41,655 bases of DNA from Chlamydiota bacterium (lineage in GTDB: Bacteria; Chlamydiota; Chlamydiia; Chlamydiales; Rhabdochlamydiaceae): positions 1 through 41,655 of the forward strand of contig JABDAY010000013.1 of the NCBI GenBank assembly GCA_013288895.1. Direction: 5' to 3'. The translations under genes and the position numbers were made by a program. Shown piece by piece: positions 27,078 through 34,848 of this stretch; within the stretch, counting starts at the first letter, position 1; the number at the start of each line of letters is the position of its first letter. The notes beneath the pieces are model-generated. The model was not told the origin of the DNA. It did no database searches and worked only from the letters and a program-made list of their open reading frames with translations.

Positions 27078-28512
27078 ATTGAGCTTTAGAAAAAAAGTCT
27101 TTTTTGGTCAGCTCACTCTCCTTGTCCTTTTCATGGCTGTGTTTTACCCCTTAGTTGGAAGATCTGTTCGCCAAATTATCAAGGATTCTTCTGTTCCCTC
27201 TACGCAAGTCGAGGGATTAACGCAGAATTTTGAATTGGGGTTTCTTATAGTAGGTGGAAGCATTCTTTTGTTTTTCATGTTAATGACGTGGCTCGTCTTT
27301 TTCCGTATGAGCATTCCGATCCAAAATATTATTAACGCCATTAAACCCTATCAAAAAACAGAAATACTTCCTCGTATCCCTTTGGATGCCGCCCTTGGGG
27401 AAGAAGATGATTTTAATCGTTTAACACAAACATTAAATTCCCTATCAGATAGGGTGCGTAGTCAAATTCAATCACTTACAGAAGAGAGAAATGAAAAAGG
27501 AGCCATTCTTGAATCGCTGGGTGAAGGGGTGATTGCTATCGACTCTCTAGGGCGCGTTACTTATATCAATTATACCGGAACAAAAATGTTAATGATCTCC
27601 AAGAATGAGCTTATAGGAGAACTGTTCCCGAAACATCGCAAAAATGCACCCGGCCCTCTTTTGACAAAATGCAGGGTACTGCTAGAAAAATGCCAAGAGG
27701 AAGGGCATGTGATCACAGATTCCATCGCCATCGACGAGCCCTCCAAACTCTATCTTGATTTGATTGCTGCCCCCATTTCTAAAGGACAGGGAGCGATCCT
27801 AGTTATTCAGGATAAAACAAGCCAGCAAAAAGTTTTGGAAATGGGAAAAGATTTTATTGCAAATGCATCACATGAACTTAGAACTCCTATTACGATCATC
27901 AAAGGATTTGCAGAAACCCTTCAAGATATGCCTGAGCTTCCTCGCGAAATGATTTCCGACATGACAGAAAAAATTGTCCGCAATTGCCAAAGGATGGAAT
28001 CTTTAGTAAAAAATCTCCTCACCCTTGCCGACATTGAAAATATCCCCGAGGCCAATTTTCAACCAGCTGACCTTGTCCTCCTCATTGACAATTGCAAACA
28101 CCTGCTTCTCTCTGTGCATCCTACAGTTAATTTCAGCTTCGAAAAAAGCGGTGATAAAATCATGATCAATGCTGATGCTGATCTCCTAGAGCTAGCCATC
28201 ATCAATCTTTTAGAAAATGCTGTAAAATACTCCCCTTCTCCTGCACAAGTTTCAGTAAGTCTAGAAGAGCACAAAGATGAAGTGATCCTTAAAATTTCTG
28301 ATAAAGGGATTGGTATTCCGCCCGGCGATGTGGATCACATTTTCGAGCGTTTCTATACAGTTGATAAAGCGCGTTCTAGACGTCTCGGCGGCGCCGGCCT
28401 CGGGCTCTCGATTGTGAAAACCATCATCTCAAAACACGGCGGCACCATCCGCGCCACCTCCACCCTTCAAGTGGGCACCACCTTCATCATCACTCTTCCA
28501 TATAATATTTGA
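27055..28512 (+). CDS. PhoR/VicK-type membrane sensor histidine kinase
   Basis: 485 aa. Two membrane helices (about 15-35 and 60-84) surround a 25-residue periplasmic loop. HAMP-like and coiled regions follow, then a PAS domain (about 150-265: GAILESLGEGVIAIDSLGRV), HisKA with FIANASHELRTPITIIKGF (phospho-acceptor His), and HATPase with LLENAVKYS, DKGIGIP, FERFYTVDKARSR and GGAGLGLSIVKTI. It phosphorylates a response regulator, but none is encoded next to it here. The extreme C-terminus reads TLPYNI-stop. A duplicate of the preceding 107 bp lies at 32785-32891 with a different ending (TLPMNH-stop), suggesting that the gene's tail was exchanged by an insertion. Confidence 0.92.
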   Translation: MKISFLNKLSFRKKVFFGQLTLLVLFMAVFYPLVGRSVRQIIKDSSVPSTQVEGLTQNFELGFLIVGGSILLFFMLMTWLVFFRMSIPIQNIINAIKPYQKTEILPRIPLDAALGEEDDFNRLTQTLNSLSDRVRSQIQSLTEERNEKGAILESLGEGVIAIDSLGRVTYINYTGTKMLMISKNELIGELFPKHRKNAPGPLLTKCRVLLEKCQEEGHVITDSIAIDEPSKLYLDLIAAPISKGQGAILVIQDKTSQQKVLEMGKDFIANASHELRTPITIIKGFAETLQDMPELPREMISDMTEKIVRNCQRMESLVKNLLTLADIENIPEANFQPADLVLLIDNCKHLLLSVHPTVNFSFEKSGDKIMINADADLLELAIINLLENAVKYSPSPAQVSVSLEEHKDEVILKISDKGIGIPPGDVDHIFERFYTVDKARSRRLGGAGLGLSIVKTIISKHGGTIRATSTLQVGTTFIITLPYNI

Positions 28513-28537
28513 CAATATTTTGTTCGTTTTGCAAGAT
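28509..28537 (+). promoter_or_regulatory. Candidate promoter for the BclA-like gene cluster
   Basis: TTGACA (28509-28514) overlaps the histidine-kinase stop codon and is followed after 17 bp by a weak -10 (CAAGAT). The first BclA-like gene starts 50 nt later behind a GAGAGGG ribosome binding site. The -10 match is poor. Confidence 0.35.
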
Positions 28538-28586
28538 GGTAAAAAAAGCTTTTTTATACATATTCAACTTTAAGAGAGGGAAAAAT

Positions 28587-29201
28587 ATGATCTTACGCAT
28601 GCTCAGCGTGGTATTAGTACTTGGTAGTTGCTTCACATCTGTATTATACGCCGGTAGCGAACGAGGTGGTCGTATTATTTCAGAGGCAGGAGGAGTTGCG
28701 GGCGTTCCAGGAGTTGCGGGTATTCCCGGAGTTGCAGGGGCTGCAGGTGTTGGTGGTCTTATAGGTCTGCCTGGTAGTGTCTTGGATTTTTCCGATTTTT
28801 ATGCACTCATGCCCACTGATAATGGAGCTCCCGTTGCAGCAGGGGTTGCTGTAGCGTTTCCCAATGGTTCACCAGGAAATTTTGGAGGCATTACTGCCTT
28901 AACGTCTTCAACGTTTCAATTAGCCGCTGTAGGTACTTATCTTGTGATGTTTCAGGTGAGTGTAAGCGAAGCTGGGCAACTTATGTTAAGACTTAATGGA
29001 GGACTTCTCCCAAATACGGTAGTTGGACGCGCAACAGGAACTTCCCAGATAATAGGGATGTCCTATGTGACTACGTCGGCAGTGAATAGTGTTCTTGAGG
29101 TGATTAATCCTCCGGGGAACACCCCTGCATTAACCATTACCCCCGATGCTGGTGGAGCTACAGCTGTTTCGGCGCATCTTACGATTGTGCGAATCCAATA
29201 A
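28587..29201 (+). CDS. Secreted BclA-like glycine-rich protein 1
   Basis: 204 aa. Signal peptide (ILRMLSVVLVLGSCFTSVLYA), a short collagen-like Gly-X-X stretch (GVAGVPGVAGIPGVAGAAG, about 36-64), then a C-terminal jelly-roll like that of the Bacillus exosporium protein BclA: FYALMPTDN, ITALTSSTF, GTYLVMFQVSVSEAGQLML, VVGRATGTSQI and ending VSAHLTIVRI. Such domains trimerise. The ATG at 28587 was chosen for its ribosome binding site and the shared N-terminus with the next two genes; the frame is open further upstream into the kinase gene. It is first of three tandem paralogues. A surface or periplasmic location is inferred. Confidence 0.82.
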   Translation: MILRMLSVVLVLGSCFTSVLYAGSERGGRIISEAGGVAGVPGVAGIPGVAGAAGVGGLIGLPGSVLDFSDFYALMPTDNGAPVAAGVAVAFPNGSPGNFGGITALTSSTFQLAAVGTYLVMFQVSVSEAGQLMLRLNGGLLPNTVVGRATGTSQIIGMSYVTTSAVNSVLEVINPPGNTPALTITPDAGGATAVSAHLTIVRIQ

Positions 29202-29228
29202 AATAAACCTTAAGAGAGAGGAATAAAC

Positions 29229-29840
29229 ATGATTTTACGCTTGGCTTTAGTGGTGTTTGCACTTGGTAGTAGTTTCGCGTCTACATTATTCGCCGGGAGC
29301 GAACGGGGTGGTCGTATTGTTTCAGAGACAGGAGGCGTTGCGGGCGTTCAAGGAGTCGCAGGCGTTGCAGGTGCTGCAGGTGCTGCTGGTATTGGAGGCG
29401 TTCAAGGTGTTCCTGGTACTGTCTTGGCCTTTACTGATTTTTATGCATTAATGCCCGGTGACAATTCGGCAACGATTGCAGTTGGCTCTCCGGTGCTTTT
29501 TCCAAACACCGGATCTACGACCGGAGTGATCACGGCCTTAACGTCTTCAACGTTTTTATTGCCAGCTATTGGGACTTATTTAGTTCAATTTCAAGTGAGT
29601 GTAACTGAACCTGGACAATTGGGCTTAAGTCTTAACGGAGCACTCATTCAAAATTCGGTTGTAGGGCGAGCGACCGGGACTGATCAGATAGTTGGGGTGT
29701 CTCTTGTGACAACGACAATTCCGGGTAGTATTCTTGAGGTTGTTAATGCCCCTGGGAATTCCACTGCATTAACTATTACACCTGTGGCCGGAGGTTCACA
29801 CTCTGTTTCAGCACATCTTTCGATTATGCAGATTCAATAA
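29229..29840 (+). CDS. Secreted BclA-like glycine-rich protein 2
   Basis: 203 aa, clearly paralogous to its neighbours. Signal peptide ILRLALVVFALGSSFASTLFA, then AGSERGGRIVSETGG (shared by all three), a Gly-X-X run GVQGVAGVAGAAGAAGIGG, and a TNF/C1q-like C-terminal domain with FYALMPGDNSATI, ITALTSSTFLLPAIGTYL, VSVTEPGQL and VVGRATGTDQI. Of the three it is closest to the BclA consensus. A GAGAGG ribosome binding site precedes it, 27 nt after the upstream stop. Confidence 0.82.
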   Translation: MILRLALVVFALGSSFASTLFAGSERGGRIVSETGGVAGVQGVAGVAGAAGAAGIGGVQGVPGTVLAFTDFYALMPGDNSATIAVGSPVLFPNTGSTTGVITALTSSTFLLPAIGTYLVQFQVSVTEPGQLGLSLNGALIQNSVVGRATGTDQIVGVSLVTTTIPGSILEVVNAPGNSTALTITPVAGGSHSVSAHLSIMQIQ

Positions 29841-29869
29841 AAAAAGTTAATTTTAAAAGAGGAACAAAT

Positions 29870-30481
29870 ATGATTTTACGCTTGGCTTTAGTGATGTTCG
29901 CACTTAGTAGTGGTTTCACATCTATATTATTTGCCGGCAGTGAACGCGCAGGCCGTATTGTAGCAGAGACTGGAGGTGTTCCCGGTGTTCAAGGAGTTGC
30001 GGGTGTTGCTGGAATTGTAGGACCTGTGGGTGCCGCGGGTGGTCAAGGGGTGCCTGGTAGTATCGTAGGCTTTTCCGATTTCTTTGCATTGCAGGGAGGG
30101 GCGTTTAATGACAATCCCGGAGGAGTTGCAGCCGGCGCGCCAGTATTGTTTCCGCGGACAGGATCTAACAATGGAGTCATCACTCGAGTAGGTACTACTT
30201 CAACGTTTCTGTTGCCCACTACTGCGGCTTATTTAGTCATGTTTCAAGTGAGTGTAAACGAAGCTGCACAACTTGAGTTAGCTCTTAATGGAGTAGGCGT
30301 CCCGAGTACGGTAGTTGGGCGAGTGACCGGGACTAATCAGATAGTGGGATTAGCTCTTGTGGTTGCGACGGCAGGCGATACGCTTTCGGTTATTAATCAT
30401 GGGACAACGGGGATTACCGTTACACCTTTAGCCGGTGGGACAAACCCTGCTTCGGCACATCTGGTGATTTTTGAACTTTAA
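29870..30481 (+). CDS. Secreted BclA-like glycine-rich protein 3
   Basis: 203 aa, third tandem paralogue with the same signal peptide type and SERAGRIVAETGG start. The Gly-X-X run is interrupted by valines and prolines (GIVGPVGAAGGQGVPG). The C-terminal domain is the most diverged: it has FFALQGGAFNDNPGG where the others have FYALMP, but keeps VVGRVTGTNQI and the HLVIF end. Divergence among the three suggests either trimer subunits with different roles or antigenic diversification. The outer membrane protein gene follows after 68 nt. Confidence 0.8.
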   Translation: MILRLALVMFALSSGFTSILFAGSERAGRIVAETGGVPGVQGVAGVAGIVGPVGAAGGQGVPGSIVGFSDFFALQGGAFNDNPGGVAAGAPVLFPRTGSNNGVITRVGTTSTFLLPTTAAYLVMFQVSVNEAAQLELALNGVGVPSTVVGRVTGTNQIVGLALVVATAGDTLSVINHGTTGITVTPLAGGTNPASAHLVIFEL

Positions 30482-30549
30482 CCCATTGAAAAAAATATGA
30501 CTGAATGCTATCACAAAGAAATAAACACTAAACGTAGGGAAATACTTAT

Positions 30550-31533
30550 ATGACGAGTGCCTTCAAAAAGATTCACGTAGCGATCACAGCTGTGTTAATG
30601 GCTGCAGCAATTCAGGCAAATGCCTCCGGTTGTAACCCATCACCTTGTAAACCTGCGGAAGTTTGTAATCCGCCATGTTGCGAATATACGGCTTTCAGCA
30701 TTGACGCTGAATTATTATATTGGAGACCTGAGCTACGCGGTCTTGAAGCTGCTTTTGGAAATACAACGATTGCAACAGTCGTGAACAGCCCAACTTTCAC
30801 TACGACTACTATCACTGAGACAGACGTGCAGCCTCATTCCAAATGGAGCCCGGGCTGGCGTGTGGGCGCTGATTTTGAGTTTGCTTGCTGCTTTGACATA
30901 GAAGCAGACTGGACCCATTTTCAAGGACATGCCACACGTAGCAGTGGGGAACAACACGGACGTTGGAATATAACATATAATGTAGTTGATCTGACTTTGG
31001 GACGTCTCTGTTATACAGCGCCCTCTTTTTACTTTAAGCCCTTTATCGGTGTGCGTGGTGCATGGATTCATCAAACGTTAAAATCTCACCTTACGACTTT
31101 AGTCACATCAGCTGTAGGAAGCGCCACAACACTCACTTACATGAATGACAAGGAACGCTTCTGGGGTGTTGGACCAGAACTTGGCTTAGAAGCCAACTGG
31201 TGCATGGGATGCAACTTTAGTCTTTATGCCATGGTCGACGTTGTCTCTTATTACGGAGATATTAAAACCAAACATAATGATACAGACACCTTCACAAGAA
31301 CGGCTACTGTCAGCAACATAACAAGTAAAGATTGGTTCAACGATATTGGCACTGATGGTTCATTTGGCCTTCGTTATGATCAACTCTGGACTCAATGTGA
31401 TTATAGTGTAACTCTTATGCTAAAGTTAGGCATAGAACAACATCGTATTTATGACTTTAGTAACCTCGGATCTGATGGTACATTAAGTTTGGACGGCGGC
31501 ATTTTTGCAGTCGGCCTCGGTTTAGTTTGGTGA
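30550..31533 (+). CDS. Cysteine-rich MOMP-like outer membrane protein (Lpg1974 family)
   Basis: 327 aa. Signal peptide with cleavage near residue 25 (MAAAIQANA). The mature N-terminus carries five cysteines (28, 33, 39, 43, 44) and then SIDAELLYWRPELRGLEAAF, the typical start of Lpg1974/Legionella-MOMP-like beta barrels, which are expanded in environmental Chlamydiae. Alternating aromatic strands follow (WSPGWRVGADFEFACCFDIEADWTHF, FKPFIGVRGAWI, FSLYAMVDVVSYYGDI) and the final strand ends in W (VGLGLVW), a common barrel end. Cysteines suggest disulfide cross-linking in the outer membrane complex. It is probably a porin or adhesin and converges on the collagen-like gene with 10 bp between. Confidence 0.85.
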   Translation: MTSAFKKIHVAITAVLMAAAIQANASGCNPSPCKPAEVCNPPCCEYTAFSIDAELLYWRPELRGLEAAFGNTTIATVVNSPTFTTTTITETDVQPHSKWSPGWRVGADFEFACCFDIEADWTHFQGHATRSSGEQHGRWNITYNVVDLTLGRLCYTAPSFYFKPFIGVRGAWIHQTLKSHLTTLVTSAVGSATTLTYMNDKERFWGVGPELGLEANWCMGCNFSLYAMVDVVSYYGDIKTKHNDTDTFTRTATVSNITSKDWFNDIGTDGSFGLRYDQLWTQCDYSVTLMLKLGIEQHRIYDFSNLGSDGTLSLDGGIFAVGLGLVW

Positions 31534-31543
31534 AGTTGAGCGG

Positions 31544-32542
31544 TTAAGGGCCTAATAGTTCAATAGTAATAGAGGCGTTTACATTTGCCTGCGTACCACC
31601 TATTACACTTGCAAGCCCTACGGCGGCAGCCGAAGAGTGATTGACCAAAGTTAAGACTGCTCCGGCCGGTATCGCGAATATAGCTGAGCCGTTATTTTGT
31701 TGCGTTCCTGCACCGGAACCATAAATTGTTTGAGGAACAACTACTCCAGTTAAAAACAAAGCGAATTGGTTAGGTTCTGTTCCCGAAACAGAAAAATCAA
31801 CTCTATAAGTGCCCGCATTCACAACTGTAATACCGGCAGTCCCTGCTGTATGTATAAATCCCGCCGTAAGTGCCCCATTCGAATCAAAAATGACAGAAGC
31901 TTCTAGAGCTACGGATTGAACAGCGAGATTATAAATATAGGCGTATTCTATTGTTGCTGCGGGTCCCGTCGGCCCCGCTGGTCCTGTTGCACCTGTAGGT
32001 CCCGCTGGGCCTGTTGCGCCTGTTGCGCCAGCTGGACCCGTTGCGCCTGCTGGACCCGCTGGACCTACTGAGCCCGTTGCGCCAGCTGGACCCGTTAGGC
32101 CTGTTGCGCCTGTTGCGCCTGCGGGACCCGCTGGACCTACTGGGCCTGTTGCGCCAGCTGGACCCGTTAGGCCTGTTGCACCTGTTGCGCCAGCTGGACC
32201 CGCTGGACCTACTGGTCCTGTTGCGCCTGTTGGACCAGCCAGACCTGTTGCGCCCGTTGGACCCGCTGGACCTGCTGGACCCGCTGGCCCCCCCGCTGGC
32301 CCTGCTGGGCCTGTTGGCCCTGTTGGCCCTGCTGGACCTTGTTCACCTGTTGCACCCGGAGGGCCTTGTTCATTTATCCCTCCCAAGGGGCTTGTGGGCA
32401 CTCTGCGACTATAGGCTTTAGAATCCTTGGAATAATTATTAGTGCCAGTTAATTCAGTAGGACTATCGAACTTTTTATTTTCTTGGATTGCAGACAAATG
32501 GATTGTAAATATCAACAAAAAGAAGATCGTTTGTAAAATCAT
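31544..32542 (-). CDS. Collagen-repeat secreted protein with BclA-like C-terminal domain
   Basis: 332 aa. Signal peptide ([17 protein letters not shown]), a polar linker, then about 45 Gly-X-Y triplets (residues about 60-195) rich in GPA, GPT and GAT, and a C-terminal domain (about 200-332: [60 protein letters not shown]) of the BclA/TNF type that can nucleate a trimer. The triple helix is broken once, at G84-G85 (GPAGGPAG), where one extra Gly shifts the register. Thr-rich triplets fit glycosylation, as in BclA. Likely a cell-surface fibre protein, possibly for host contact. Confidence 0.9.
   Translation of the reverse strand: MILQTIFFLLIFTIHLSAIQENKKFDSPTELTGTNNYSKDSKAYSRRVPTSPLGGINEQGPPGATGEQGPAGPTGPTGPAGPAGGPAGPAGPAGPTGATGLAGPTGATGPVGPAGPAGATGATGLTGPAGATGPVGPAGPAGATGATGLTGPAGATGSVGPAGPAGATGPAGATGATGPAGPTGATGPAGPTGPAATIEYAYIYNLAVQSVALEASVIFDSNGALTAGFIHTAGTAGITVVNAGTYRVDFSVSGTEPNQFALFLTGVVVPQTIYGSGAGTQQNNGSAIFAIPAGAVLTLVNHSSAAAVGLASVIGGTQANVNASITIELLGP
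32004..32219. repeat. 72-bp tandem repeats in the collagen region
   Basis: Units of 72 bp (24 residues, eight triplets) begin at about 32004, 32076 and 32148; the unit after 32220 keeps only part of the pattern. The last two full units start with an identical 24-bp stretch (32076 and 32148). Such in-frame tandem repeats can change copy number by slippage and vary surface-protein length. Confidence 0.7.
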
Positions 32543-32784
32543 ATTTTTCCTGTTTACACCTCATGACTCAAAAGATTGCGCTTTTTTTTCGCGGCCTAAT
32601 TTGCTTCTAAGTAAAATTATTAACATGTATGTTCTAATTTTTCCACTATTATTTCTTTGGTTAAGATAAGAAAAATAGCCACTCAAAAGTCTGTGCCATT
32701 TCTAGGTTAATTGGTGAGTTTTTGTAAGGTTAGAGTAAGGAAGTCATTCCGTTGTAAATTTTCTTGATTTTCTCCCGCTCCCTT
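32543..32784. other. Gene-free AT-rich stretch upstream of collagen gene
   Basis: Between the collagen-gene start and the duplicated kinase tail I see no convincing gene. The collagen promoter must lie here on the minus strand, but I could not single out a strong match. Confidence 0.4.
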
Positions 32785-32904
32785 GCCGGCCTCGGGCTCT
32801 CGATTGTGAAAACCATCATCTCAAAACATGGCGGCACCATCCGCGCCACCTCCACCCTTCAAGTGGGCACCACCTTCATCATCACTCTTCCGATGAACCA
32901 TTAG
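32785..32904 (+). pseudogene. Displaced duplicate of the histidine-kinase 3' end
   Basis: Positions 32785-32891 match 28393-28499 at 106 of 107 bases; the one change (CAC to CAT) is synonymous. It encodes AGLGLSIVKTIISKHGG to FIITLP, then its own ending MNH-stop (TAG at 32902-32904), instead of YNI-stop in the intact gene. No upstream kinase sequence is present. The stop overlaps the stop of the minus-strand gene at 32901. It marks the right boundary of the 28.5-32.8 kb surface-protein island. Confidence 0.93.
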
Positions 32905-33893
32905 GGCGCTGACGTTTGCTTCGGTGAGTCTGTGTTTGCTGCAGCGAATGTTGGTTCAAGGAGTTCGATTGTTGTGTTTGTTGCGGCTATTGCGGCTGCT
33001 TTTGCTGTATTCCTGAATTCTTCTGTCCATCTTAATTTCCCTCCTCCCAAAAAAGAGAACGTGTAGCCGGCGGCGGAAGCTGGAAACTCTGCGAGTACGG
33101 CGAGGGTGGCTGCTGAGGCTGATTTGGCTGTTACGGTCATGAGTACCTCTACGCTTAACTCTCCCGGTTGAAAACGGTTGAAGATACTTCGAATTGCTCC
33201 TATTGAAGCTGCAGCTCCTGTAGCTCTCGCAATTGTACGTGATGTATCGGCTAGTGTTTGTGGTAACTGCGGCGAGTCGTTGCGCTGAATATCGTTAACT
33301 GCTGCATAGATTGCGTCATTTGCTGCGATTGTTGCAACTGTTGTAGCTTCTACGGCTGCTACGTTCAGTGATGACAGGGATTTCGGGAGGTAATGGTGGG
33401 TGGAGTCGCCATCTTTTATAGCAGTTTGGGCGCTTTCAGTGGTGCATTGGGTTTCGAATGGTGCTGTTGCTGTTCCTTTTATCGTGTTTACTGAGATTTC
33501 GACTGCTTCTGCAATTGCTGCATAAAATGTATCTGGTAGTTTTCCTCTTTGGCAATCGCCCGGTAGTTGTCCCGGTTGAAAAGGGTAGGTCTGGTTTAGC
33601 GCATCTTGTGTGGCTAAGGTTTTTGCAGTCATGCTCGTTTGGTCGGTTATCTCATTGCAACGACCAAAGGTGCAACGACCAAAGGTGCTATTCACTGATA
33701 GTACGACAACCGGAACCAGGATTGTCGTGATGCGGCCTGCTACGTCCCATGATTGATCTTGCATGAGGATTCCAAACACTCTTCCTGTTGCTATTGCAGA
33801 CGCAGTTGCTACAGGTGCGATCGTAACATTTGATGACGGTTCCAAGGCGGAAGCTGCTGCGGCAGCGGCTGATAGTGCTCCTAATGATGTCAT
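32901..33893 (-). CDS. Ala/Thr-rich hypothetical protein with FQPGQ motifs
   Basis: 330 aa, extremely rich in Ala, Thr and Ser, probably helical, no recognised family. The motif FQPG(Q/E) occurs twice (YPFQPGQLPG and NRFQPGELS) and once more in the neighbouring gene at 33977-34660. A short duplication gives TFGRCTFGRC (adjacent 12-bp repeat). One hydrophobic stretch is seen (TTILVPVVVLSVNS, about 56-70). GGAGGAAAAATG at the start is shared with the neighbour, including the TTTG-rich leader, suggesting duplicated control. Secreted effector or structural protein are both possible. Confidence 0.65.
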   Translation of the reverse strand: MTSLGALSAAAAAASALEPSSNVTIAPVATASAIATGRVFGILMQDQSWDVAGRITTILVPVVVLSVNSTFGRCTFGRCNEITDQTSMTAKTLATQDALNQTYPFQPGQLPGDCQRGKLPDTFYAAIAEAVEISVNTIKGTATAPFETQCTTESAQTAIKDGDSTHHYLPKSLSSLNVAAVEATTVATIAANDAIYAAVNDIQRNDSPQLPQTLADTSRTIARATGAAASIGAIRSIFNRFQPGELSVEVLMTVTAKSASAATLAVLAEFPASAAGYTFSFLGGGKLRWTEEFRNTAKAAAIAATNTTIELLEPTFAAANTDSPKQTSAP

Positions 33894-33976
33894 TTTTCCT
33901 CCAAAAGTTGATTTTGTTTCAACAGTTTAATGAAATAAATACTAAAAATCAATGAAATACTCCCCTACACCCAGAG

Positions 33977-34660
33977 TTATAATTTAGCGGTTACTAGAGC
34001 TTTTAGCGGACCATGGGTGGTTGCGGGGTTGGAATTTCGTATTAAAATCGCTTCAAATCTAGCACAAACCGAATCAATCTCACTGTTTTGCTGCGTTTCA
34101 GGAACATTCGTATTTTTAAATAGAGCTTTTAAAGAGACGCGCATTATTTTTACAAATGTCATAAGTGGTATTTGTTCAAAAACAAGACTCAAAGCCTCTT
34201 TGTCGGTAGGAAAAGTAGTATCTGCGACTGTTGACGATCTTTTCAGCTTGTCAGCAAGAGAATTTAATTTCTGCATTAAGGTTTTTAATTGTTCTTCTTC
34301 CATACTTAGAGCCAATTGAAAAAGGTTTTTAGTAGATAAATGAAGAGCTACATAATAATTGGTACGACCTATAGCATGGGGATCACCTGTCCCGCCTATT
34401 TGGGGAAACCTGGAAACTACCCCCTTCATCCAAACACCTACTGCTACTGCAAAGTTTTTAAAAACTCTGGTAATTAATTCATTTTGGGCCTTGGTCTTAA
34501 TGGTAGGATCAGGTGTGTTGCCCCATTCTTCTAAGGTCATTGGTTCGAATGTTTTAGAGGTTGGTGCTGGTTTTGCTGCTGCTGCCATTAAGTGAGGATA
34601 TACGATGGGTGGTTGCCCAGGTTGAAAATGGCTGGGCCCGGCAGCTGATGCTGTTGACAT
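33977..34660 (-). CDS. Hypothetical protein with FQPGQ motif
   Basis: 227 aa. Begins MSTASAAGPSHFQPGQPPIV, a flexible Ser/Ala/Pro-rich N-terminus of the kind seen in type III substrates, then a helical body (LEEWGNTPDPTIKTKAQNEL, KNFAVAVGVWMKGVVSRFPQ, LSMEEEQLKTLMQKLNSLADKLKR). No family recognised. Its leader and ribosome binding site (AAACTTTGGAGGAAAAATG) are almost the same as those of the downstream gene at 33893, 83 nt after its stop. The shared FQPGQ motif points to a common partner or processing step. Confidence 0.65.
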   Translation of the reverse strand: MSTASAAGPSHFQPGQPPIVYPHLMAAAAKPAPTSKTFEPMTLEEWGNTPDPTIKTKAQNELITRVFKNFAVAVGVWMKGVVSRFPQIGGTGDPHAIGRTNYYVALHLSTKNLFQLALSMEEEQLKTLMQKLNSLADKLKRSSTVADTTFPTDKEALSLVFEQIPLMTFVKIMRVSLKALFKNTNVPETQQNSEIDSVCARFEAILIRNSNPATTHGPLKALVTAKL

Positions 34661-34848
34661 TTTTCCTCCAAAGTTTGTTTTTTGCTTTAAATTTAAGTAA
34701 ATATTACAATATGTTTACATTAAAGTCAAGGATTATTATAGTTTATTTCTAAATTAATAAGTTTGATTTATAATTATTTTTTAATTATTTAATATTTAAT
34801 AAAATTCAGTGATTATTTATAATTAATAAAATAAAAAAGGAGGTTTTT

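Noticed and set aside
31950-32350. Possible CRISPR array in the repetitive collagen region
   Set aside because: The repeats are contiguous coding triplets without unique spacers, and no cas genes are present.
32014-32421. Leu/Arg-rich plus-strand frame opposite the collagen gene
   Set aside because: It is the antisense of Gly-Pro-Ala codon repeats; composition explains it fully.
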